In this document: piece after piece, positions 6,148-11,956 of the stretch
Layout: each line of letters starts with the position of its first letter
Numbering within the stretch: position 1 is the first letter of the stretch
Assembly (NCBI GenBank): GCA_005884825.1
Contig: VAZT01000012.1
Span: forward strand, 1 to 11,956
DNA: 11,956 nucleotides
Reading direction: 5' to 3'
Source: Alphaproteobacteria bacterium
Lineage (GTDB): Bacteria > Pseudomonadota > Alphaproteobacteria > ATCC43930 > CGMCC-115725
Notes under the pieces: generated by a model
What the model was told of the DNA's origin: nothing
Database searches by the model: none
Seen by the model: only the letters and a program-made list of their open reading frames with translations
Made by a program: the position numbers and the translations under genes

Positions 6148-7533
6148 CTGGCCTTCAACGACGCGTCCTTCCTCGCGTTTATCGTTGGCGCGGTTGTATT
6201 GTTTCATGTCATGCCCGTGGCGTTCTGGCGACGCGGCGTTTTGCTCGGCGCGAACGCTGCGTTTCTCGCCTCATTCGGGTCGGCTGCAGCGCTTACGCCC
6301 GTGCTCGCCTTTACCGCAGCATGCATGCTGGCAATACTCGCCGTAGCTCACCAGCCCCGGCTAGCGGCCGCGGCATTGATAGCGCTCGTCCTTTTGTTCG
6401 CGCTGCTGCGCGGGTATTTCCCGTTCTGGGAGCCGCCTCGGGCGGTCACCACAATCGGGATGTCGTACGTCCTCTTCCGCACGCTCCAGGTCGTCCTAAA
6501 TCTTCGCGACGACGTCCTTCGGCCTGAGGACGTGCCGCCCGCCAAACTCGCGCTGTTCCTGACCTCATTTCTGACGCTGGGAGCCGGACCGATCCAATGG
6601 TATGAGGAGTTCGCCAGCCAGCTTGCGCGGAGCGAGCGGTTGCGGCTCGGCGATGTTGATCCACGGGCCGTTTTCGGGCGCGCGGTGGGCGGGTTTGCCA
6701 AGTTGATCGTGCTCGCGCCATTGGTAAGCGCGGCATACGACGAGGCGGTTCGCGCGTCCTGGCCGACCGGCTGTTGCATCGGGATCTCTGCAGCCCTTTT
6801 TCTGCTTTGGATTTATGTGAATTTTTCAGGATACATGGATGTGGTGATCGGCCTTGGCCGTGTGTTTGGGTTCGATTTGCCGGAAAATTTCGACCGTCCG
6901 GACCGCACCACCAGCTTTCTCGACCTGTGGTCGCGCTGGCATATTACGCTGTCACGGACCTTTCTCACTTATATGTTCAATCCGCTAGTCGCGACGATGC
7001 TTCGCCGGCGATGGGTTTCGGGACCGATTGCCGCTGGCGCCGCGTCGTACCTCGTGGTCTTCACGTTGGTCGGATGGTGGCACGGGCCCGATGTAAGATT
7101 CGCGCTGATGGGCTTTCTTTTCGGGGTAGCTGCCGTCGTAAACAAGCTAAGCCAAGCAGCTCGGCAACGCTGGCCAATCCTCAAATTCCGGTCCCCCTTT
7201 GGGCCGACGATTTCCGGCGGGATCGCGCTGGGCGCCTGTGCCATTGCCGCGGTGCCGAGCTGGCCGCTGTTTCAATCGGTCGGAGAGGCTGTTGCGGCAT
7301 TCCGGTCGCCCTACGACGCAGCCATCGCTTTCCTGGTCGCGTGTGGCGCGGGATGTCTCGCCCGGGTACTGGGACAGCTCGGCGACGCGGTGGCCGGCGC
7401 GGCCCTGCGCGGCACAACATGGCGCGCGGCCACCTCGCCCGTCGTGCTGGGGCTAATTGCCGCGCTGCTCAGCTCTGTGGCCCTGGCCCGTTCGGTCGAT
7501 CTACCGGCGATCGCCTATTATCAGCGGTTCTGA
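6148..7533 (+). CDS. MBOAT-family membrane O-acyltransferase (DltB/AlgI-like), probable CTG start
   Basis: Polytopic inner-membrane protein of 461 residues in the DltB/AlgI/PatA branch. The family core FSGYMDVVIGLGRVFGF (226-242) leads to PENF and then SRWHITLS with His265. The invariant second histidine is His312 in VGWWHG (308-313). These two histidines line the tunnel where the carrier-bound acyl group is handed over. The N-terminus, (L/M)AFNDASFLAFIVGAVVLFHVMP, matches the usual MLFNS-type beginning of AlgI/DltB proteins only if translation begins at CTG 6148, one base after the carrier protein stop. TTG 6199 would remove this segment. The protein ends in AYYQRF, resembling the C-terminal F-x-Y-x-x-F acyl-tyrosine motif of DltX; Tyr458 is the candidate acceptor. 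Its stop overlaps the next start (TGATG). Role: export of the acyl group from carrier thioester to the periplasmic face. Confidence 0.9.
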   Translation: MAFNDASFLAFIVGAVVLFHVMPVAFWRRGVLLGANAAFLASFGSAAALTPVLAFTAACMLAILAVAHQPRLAAAALIALVLLFALLRGYFPFWEPPRAVTTIGMSYVLFRTLQVVLNLRDDVLRPEDVPPAKLALFLTSFLTLGAGPIQWYEEFASQLARSERLRLGDVDPRAVFGRAVGGFAKLIVLAPLVSAAYDEAVRASWPTGCCIGISAALFLLWIYVNFSGYMDVVIGLGRVFGFDLPENFDRPDRTTSFLDLWSRWHITLSRTFLTYMFNPLVATMLRRRWVSGPIAAGAASYLVVFTLVGWWHGPDVRFALMGFLFGVAAVVNKLSQAARQRWPILKFRSPFGPTISGGIALGACAIAAVPSWPLFQSVGEAVAAFRSPYDAAIAFLVACGAGCLARVLGQLGDAVAGAALRGTTWRAATSPVVLGLIAALLSSVALARSVDLPAIAYYQRF

Positions 7534-8849
7534 TGAGACGTTTTCTCCCATTTGTCGCGGTGATGACGATCTGCTGCGCGGCCGGGCTAGCGCTTTCTCT
7601 GTTAGCCAGCCTGGGACGCGAAGCAGGAGAACGTTTCACCGCCTCGTGGCGCCATGCCGTTGCGGCGGCGTCAACGACGGAGCCGCATCTCGACGGAACA
7701 GCTTCGAAGCAGTCCGATACGCTGTCGGCCGCGCGCGATCTAGGGACATCGCAAGACGATGTCCGTCCGGTGATCAGCCATGAAATCGTCGGCGTAGTCG
7801 GGCGCGAGGTTTCGCTTTACTTCGACGGTCTGGTGCTCGCCCGCGACCCGGACGAGTACCGCTTTATCGTCGAAGACAACGGCCTGGGTGGCCGGACCAC
7901 GCGTCGCTGGTGGCGCCTTGTTCCGGCGGAAAAGCAGATCGGGGTGCATTCGATCCGGATAGCGGTCACGGATTGGGCGGGAAAGGAACTCGCCACGGCG
8001 ACAACAACCTTGCGCATCGTTGCCGCGCCGCCGCTCACGGAGGCGGCGAGCATCCTGATCACCGGATCCAGCGGAACACACCAATCCCTTTTCCCGAACG
8101 AGCTGTGGAAGTTGCTTGACGCTTGGAGTCCCGGAAAGGTGCGATTTGTCGGCACCCATCATCCGAAGCTCAATCCCGCGGTTCCGATTTTTCGCGAGGC
8201 CCTGCCCGCAGTATGGCACGAAGGATATGGCGGTTGGACATGGCAGGCATTTGCCACCTACTACGCAATGGGAACGGAGAAGCCGGACTGGGTCTCGCGC
8301 AGCCCGTACGTCTATTTAGAGGACGGACGGCCGATCCTCGACGTGGCCCGTTACTTGCGCGATCAGGGTGTGAGCGGCCGCCTCGACGCCGCGTTGTTTG
8401 AGCTTGGCATCAACGAGACATTCGCGGCCAATCCGGATGATCCGGAAAACCTGACGAAGTCGGTTCAGGCCACGGTTGATTGGGCCGATAAGCTACTTGC
8501 CGCGTTCCGCGCGGCCGAACCGGGAGCGCGTCTCGTCGTGATGATCCCGGCCCCGTTTACCCGCAGCGATGCGGTGTTCCGGCGAAGATATGTCAGCGCG
8601 GCAGGGGCCTCATCCGAATTTGGTTCCGCTTGGCGTCACCGGCGGATCGTACAAGCGCTCGCCCGCGCCATGGTCGAGCGTCTCGACGGACAAATAGGAA
8701 CCACGCTTGTGCCCGTGCACGCGATGTTTGACGCGGTGGATGGGCTCGATGCCAACGACCCGGGCCATCCTAATGACGAGGGTGGCCGCGAAATCGCCGC
8801 CCAGCTTTTCGCGGTCCTCGCGGACGTATTCGCTCAGCGCGACCGATGA
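7533..8849 (+). CDS. Membrane-anchored SGNH-fold acyltransferase/esterase (DltD/AlgX-like role)
   Basis: Protein of 438 residues. A single N-terminal membrane segment (about 4-27) acts as an uncleaved anchor or signal. A low-complexity linker follows (about 30-80), then a beta-rich domain (about 83-170) and a periplasmic SGNH domain. Block I is GSSGTHQ with Ser180 as predicted nucleophile; the usual Asp of GDS is Ser179. Block II Gly is G207 (FVGT), block III is GINE with Asn294, and block V is DPGHPN with Asp409 and His412, so the catalytic set is intact. The shared motif YGGWTW recurs in the second SGNH protein of this window. In the operon it should take the acyl or aminoacyl group from the MBOAT protein and esterify an envelope glycan, as DltD, AlgX or PatB do. 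It overlaps both neighbours (TGATG and ATGA). The acceptor polymer is unknown. Confidence 0.85.
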   Translation: MRRFLPFVAVMTICCAAGLALSLLASLGREAGERFTASWRHAVAAASTTEPHLDGTASKQSDTLSAARDLGTSQDDVRPVISHEIVGVVGREVSLYFDGLVLARDPDEYRFIVEDNGLGGRTTRRWWRLVPAEKQIGVHSIRIAVTDWAGKELATATTTLRIVAAPPLTEAASILITGSSGTHQSLFPNELWKLLDAWSPGKVRFVGTHHPKLNPAVPIFREALPAVWHEGYGGWTWQAFATYYAMGTEKPDWVSRSPYVYLEDGRPILDVARYLRDQGVSGRLDAALFELGINETFAANPDDPENLTKSVQATVDWADKLLAAFRAAEPGARLVVMIPAPFTRSDAVFRRRYVSAAGASSEFGSAWRHRRIVQALARAMVERLDGQIGTTLVPVHAMFDAVDGLDANDPGHPNDEGGREIAAQLFAVLADVFAQRDR

Positions 8850-10429
8850 CCGCTCCTGCCAAAGCAGAGTTCGCAGGTCTTGGGCGTGAGATCCTTGCTT
8901 CTGCAGCCCGACACTCGGACCGGATCGCGGTTACCGCTTACGGCGAGAAACTCACCTATGATGCGTTCGCGTCGCACGCGGCCTGCCTGGCGCAGACCCT
9001 CACCGATCTCGGAGCGGGCGAGGTGGGTACGACCGTCGCGATCCTGACAGATCGGAGCTGTCAGGCCTATGTCGCGGTCGCCGCGGTGCTCTTCGCTGGG
9101 GCGGCGTATGTCCCGCTCAATCCACGCTTTCCGGCCGCGCGCAACCGACGGATCCTCGCGAGCAGTCGGGCGCGGGCGCTCATCGTCGACGCGCGGAACG
9201 CGGTAGTCGTACCGGAGCTGCTGACCGGCATTGCTAACCCCCCCGCGATTGTTGCTGCCGGCTGCGAGGCTTTCTCGGTTTTGCCGCCGCATCTCTGCCG
9301 GCTGGGTCCCGCCACGAGCGCGAGCCCGTCTGTCCCGGCGCGCAGCGACCGCGATCTAGCATACCTGCTCTTTACCTCGGGAACCACAGGAGAGCCCAAA
9401 GGCGTCCCGATTACGCACGGCAACGTGGCAGCCTATCTCCTATCGGCTGCGGCAATGTCCGGCGTTGGGTGCGACGACCGGCTGGTTCAGATCGTAGACC
9501 TGAGTTTCGATCTCTCGGTCCATGATATGTTTCTGTCGTGGTGCCATGGCGCCGCCCTATATAGTGTTCCCGAGCGGGCCTCGCTGCTGGCGCTACGCAT
9601 CGCGGCGGAAAGCGGCATCACCGGCTGGATGTCCGTCCCTTCGACCGCGGCGTTTGCCCATCAAGCACGGCTGCTGGAGCCGGACACGCTACCGGAAATG
9701 CGGTTCACTTTCTTCTGCGGCGAGCCGCTGCCGACGCCACTTGCGGCGGCTTGGGAAGCTGCCGCACCGAACTCCACAATCTATAATGTGTACGGCCCCA
9801 CCGAAGCGACGGTAGCGATCAGCGGGTTTCGCATCAACCGAGCTCGCGCCCTAACCGGCGGTGTGATCCCGATCGGGGAGCCGCTTCCCGGCCAGAAGAT
9901 GGCACTCTTCAACGAGCGCGGCGAGAGCGCCGAAGCCGGCGAGATATGCGTCTCCGGTTCTCAGGTCACGAACGGCTATTGGCACGCGCCGGATCTCACC
10001 GCGGCGCGGTTTTTTAAGTATCGCGGCGAGCGCTGGTACCGGACTGGCGACCAGGGGCGCTACGATCCAGCAGTCGGGTTCGTCTTTGCCGGGCGCAACG
10101 ATCATCAGGTAAAGATCCGCGGTTTCCGCGTCGAGCTGCAGGAGATCGAGACAGTGGTGCGGTGCGCCAGCGGCAGCGGGTTGGTCGCCGCCGTCCCGGT
10201 AGTTCCGGATGGAGAGGCCTCGGCGATCGGTTGCGCCGTCTTCCTCGTTGCAGATGAGACGATCCGCGACAGCCTCCAGTGCGCCTGTCGCCAAGAGCTA
10301 CCGGAATACATGGTGCCGCTCCAGCTATTCTTCGTTCCTGAGCTGCCGGTCAACGATAACGGCAAGACTGATTACGCTCGCCTGCGCGCTTCCCCGGAGG
10401 TGCTGGCGCTGGCACGGGCCGGCCGGTAA
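8846..10429 (+). CDS. Stand-alone amino acid adenylation enzyme (DltA-like, predicted small amino acid, possibly D-alanine)
   Basis: Cytoplasmic ANL-superfamily enzyme of 527 residues with all core motifs: A3 FTSGTTGEPKGV (176-187), A4 FDLSVHDMF (221-229), A5 NVYGPTEATV (314-323), A7 YRTGD (398-402), A8 GRNDHQVKIRGFRVEL (416-431) and A10 NGKTD with catalytic Lys507. There is no condensation or carrier domain, so it loads the separate carrier protein at 5880-6146. The ten specificity positions, aligned by motif to GrsA, read D222 L223 H226 S263 F289 C291 V315 V323 A324 K507. This resembles DltA, including the Cys in FCGE that is linked to D-alanine selection there. Position 226 (His, Met in DltA) and position 315 (Val, Thr in DltA) differ, so another small amino acid is possible. 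Family length is about 500, so it is complete. It is last in the operon, and its ATG overlaps the SGNH stop (ATGA). Confidence 0.9.
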   Translation: MTAPAKAEFAGLGREILASAARHSDRIAVTAYGEKLTYDAFASHAACLAQTLTDLGAGEVGTTVAILTDRSCQAYVAVAAVLFAGAAYVPLNPRFPAARNRRILASSRARALIVDARNAVVVPELLTGIANPPAIVAAGCEAFSVLPPHLCRLGPATSASPSVPARSDRDLAYLLFTSGTTGEPKGVPITHGNVAAYLLSAAAMSGVGCDDRLVQIVDLSFDLSVHDMFLSWCHGAALYSVPERASLLALRIAAESGITGWMSVPSTAAFAHQARLLEPDTLPEMRFTFFCGEPLPTPLAAAWEAAAPNSTIYNVYGPTEATVAISGFRINRARALTGGVIPIGEPLPGQKMALFNERGESAEAGEICVSGSQVTNGYWHAPDLTAARFFKYRGERWYRTGDQGRYDPAVGFVFAGRNDHQVKIRGFRVELQEIETVVRCASGSGLVAAVPVVPDGEASAIGCAVFLVADETIRDSLQCACRQELPEYMVPLQLFFVPELPVNDNGKTDYARLRASPEVLALARAGR

Positions 10430-10445
10430 CAGCGCCGGCACTCCA

Positions 10446-11549
10446 TCAGTGTATCACCGGGCCCGCGAGCTCGGCCTTGAGGACGGTATAGATCGCCGAT
10501 GCGAGCTGAGCGTCGCCGATGTTATTGGGGTGAACTGCATTTCCAATTTTGAAATCAAACGCCGCGACCATATAAGGATGCGGGTTGTAGCCTTCGATCG
10601 GATCGACGGCCATGTGCGTCGGAACTAGATAGATCCGTTCTGCTTCGCGCCCTTCGAAATGCTCCACCATCTTGCGCGCAAGTCGCATCTGAACTTGACG
10701 CCAGCGCCACTCGCTCCGCAGCTCCTCGCGCTCCTTGGGGTAGCTTTCAATAAATGCCCGGTCGGTGGCGTTGGCCTGAATAACCGAACCGACGGTAATG
10801 GTTGCGTCGGGTAGTGCCTTGCGCAGCCCGGCGATCAGAAGATCGGCCTGACGCAAAATTGCATCGAGCTTTGCGGCGAGCCCGGGATCGTTTGGCAGCA
10901 GCCCGAATGCATCGTTGATGCCGAGCTGGATATGGATATTGCGAGGCCGCACGCCCCCCAGCGTTTCATCAAAATAGCGCTGCGCGTCGAAGACCGGCTT
11001 GTCTCCGCCACCCGAAAAAATGAACGGACTGCGGTCCTTGTGGAAAATTCGCGGGTCCGCGTTGAAGAGCTCGTTAAAATGGCGGAACGTCCAGCCGCCG
11101 TATTGTTCGTGCGGAACCGTCGAGCCCGGCGGTCGAAACGAGCCGACAAAAGTCACGTCGGGGTTGCCCGGACGGCGCAGCAAATTTGCCAGCTCGTCCG
11201 GGAAGTGATTGGCGTGCCCGAGACTATCGCCGACCATCAGCATTTGGAATGACTGCCCGGAGCCGGCCTGCGGATCAACGACACCAATCTCTAGGCTGCG
11301 CCGGTCAACCAGGTCGCCCGCCGGCGTTCGAACCTCGACTGACAAACTGAACTGCCCGCGAACCTTGCTGTCAGGCGTCAGGAGCACGCGCCGACGCTGC
11401 AGAACGGCGAAGTCGCACGTGCACCTGATCGCGTACTCAAAGACCTCCGGGTCCTCAACGGGCACGACCGCCCGAAGATAAATGAGCGATATATCTCCGG
11501 CGACCACGAACGTCCGGGTCGGCAGGATCAATCCGCCGTCTTCGGTCAT
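10446..11549 (-). CDS. Second SGNH-hydrolase-like protein, paralogue of the operon SGNH protein
   Basis: Protein of 367 residues with a beta-rich N-terminal part (about 8-95) and an SGNH domain. Block I is GDSLGH (107-112) with Ser109, block II Gly is G136 (FVGS), block III is GIND with Asn212, and block V is NAVHPNN with His340. The acid normally three residues before the histidine is Asn337, so activity may rely on a Ser-His dyad or be reduced. The motif EQYGGWTF matches EGYGGWTW in the first SGNH protein, as does the domain order. Unlike that paralogue it has no membrane segment or signal peptide of its own. Its ATG overlaps the stop of the upstream small membrane protein (ATGA), suggesting coupling or an ancestral split. 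It is convergent with the adenylation gene, 16 nt apart. Probably an accessory acyl transfer or removal enzyme for the same polymer. Confidence 0.82.
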   Translation of the reverse strand: MTEDGGLILPTRTFVVAGDISLIYLRAVVPVEDPEVFEYAIRCTCDFAVLQRRRVLLTPDSKVRGQFSLSVEVRTPAGDLVDRRSLEIGVVDPQAGSGQSFQMLMVGDSLGHANHFPDELANLLRRPGNPDVTFVGSFRPPGSTVPHEQYGGWTFRHFNELFNADPRIFHKDRSPFIFSGGGDKPVFDAQRYFDETLGGVRPRNIHIQLGINDAFGLLPNDPGLAAKLDAILRQADLLIAGLRKALPDATITVGSVIQANATDRAFIESYPKEREELRSEWRWRQVQMRLARKMVEHFEGREAERIYLVPTHMAVDPIEGYNPHPYMVAAFDFKIGNAVHPNNIGDAQLASAIYTVLKAELAGPVIH

Positions 11550-11863
11550 TCGTGCGATTGAAGCTTGAAGCTCTCTTTTGCGCCCACCGTTGGCTTGCTG
11601 GCCTCAGATTGAACGGGCTGCGGTTTGATAGGTGTCGGAGATGGCACCGCCCCCGAAGCGGGCATCGGGGCGGAGGTGTGTGCATTTGCTCGTGTCGCCG
11701 AGAGTTCCCCTACGGCCATCCGGTATCCGTGCGAACGTCCAGAAAAAAAGCCTACAGGTAATGCAATTAGGCCGCACAGCGCACCAATTAAGGCATACGA
11801 TAAGACACGTTTTTTGCCCCCATGACTTTTCACATATGCATTGAGCTTCAGAAACTCAGTCAT
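11546..11863 (-). CDS. Small single-span membrane protein with Pro/Ala-rich tail, partner of the second SGNH protein
   Basis: Protein of 105 residues. A basic N-terminus (VKSHGGKKR) precedes one hydrophobic segment (about 22-42, ending VGFFSG). A Ser/Ala/Pro/Thr-rich hydrophilic tail follows (about 60-95) that looks like a periplasmic linker. No known domain is visible. The ATG at 11861-11863 follows a G-rich Shine-Dalgarno (AAGGGGG); an in-frame TTG 7 codons earlier is less likely. The final codons overlap the start of the SGNH gene as ATGA in a different frame. The anchor-plus-linker organisation equals the first 80 residues of the 438-residue SGNH paralogue, so it may anchor the second SGNH protein or be the detached N-terminus of an ancestral single gene. 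Confidence 0.7.
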   Translation of the reverse strand: MTEFLKLNAYVKSHGGKKRVLSYALIGALCGLIALPVGFFSGRSHGYRMAVGELSATRANAHTSAPMPASGAVPSPTPIKPQPVQSEASKPTVGAKESFKLQSHE

Positions 11864-11888
11864 ACCGCCCCCTTCTTTCGACAAGACA

Positions 11889-11915
11889 GTTATACCGGAG
11901 AGAATACAGGCGCAA
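11889..11915 (-). promoter_or_regulatory. Weak candidate promoter for the minus-strand membrane protein/SGNH pair
   Basis: On the minus strand TATAAC (11889-11894) lies 15 nt from TTGCGC (11910-11915), upstream of ATG 11863. The spacing is short, so support is weak. The true promoter could lie beyond the right edge. Confidence 0.2.
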
Positions 11916-11956
11916 CTCTCAAACGGCGCTTACACGCAAGGAACCCAACCATTCTG

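Noticed and set aside
10430..10445. Bidirectional terminator between the convergent adenylation and second SGNH genes.
   Set aside because: The 16-nt gap contains only a short CCGG-type repeat with no stable stem and no T-run on either side.

Overview
The window is G+C-rich with dense, often overlapping genes. It probably comes from an alphaproteobacterium or another Gram-negative proteobacterium. The clues are a short bacterial-type SRP RNA, a molybdenum-hydroxylase iron-sulfur subunit of the isoquinoline oxidoreductase type, and an exporter of the cyanobacterial/proteobacterial DevCA kind. The assignment rests on gene content and composition, not on a marker tree.

Left part (1-4056). The end of the window holds the first 77 codons of a minus-strand [2Fe-2S] subunit with its own candidate promoter. 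Divergent from it is a three-gene ABC exporter operon: two paralogous FtsX/DevC-type permeases (360-1550 and 1563-2756) and a DevA/LolD/MacB-type ATPase that carries a cyclic-nucleotide-binding domain at its C-terminus (2756-3892). No HlyD/DevB-type adaptor is encoded here. The second permease appears to start at a CTG codon. The 4.5S SRP RNA gene (ffs, 3960-4056) follows, with its own promoter.

Middle (4133-5700). Two minus-strand genes, a GNAT acetyltransferase and a class I SAM methyltransferase, form a tight pair whose substrates cannot be read from the sequence.

Right part (5880-11863). This is the most interesting region. A plus-strand operon encodes an acyl carrier protein, an MBOAT acyltransferase, a membrane-anchored SGNH protein and a stand-alone amino-acid adenylation enzyme. 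Junctions are 1 nt apart or overlap. These are the four roles of the Gram-positive dlt (teichoic acid D-alanylation) pathway: DltC, DltB, DltD and DltA. The adenylation pocket resembles DltA, including the Cys linked to D-alanine selection. The MBOAT ends exactly in a YxxF peptide resembling the acyl-tyrosine relay motif of DltX. I infer a Gram-negative Dlt-like system that activates a small amino acid (possibly D-Ala), passes it across the membrane and esterifies an unknown envelope glycan. Convergent to it, a minus-strand pair encodes a small single-span membrane protein and a second SGNH protein. The pair looks like a split version of the first SGNH protein.

Two genes (second permease and MBOAT) lack an ATG/GTG/TTG at the place demanded by homology, and each has a CTG there with a Shine-Dalgarno-like sequence. 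No CRISPR, insertion sequence, tRNA or integrase was seen.
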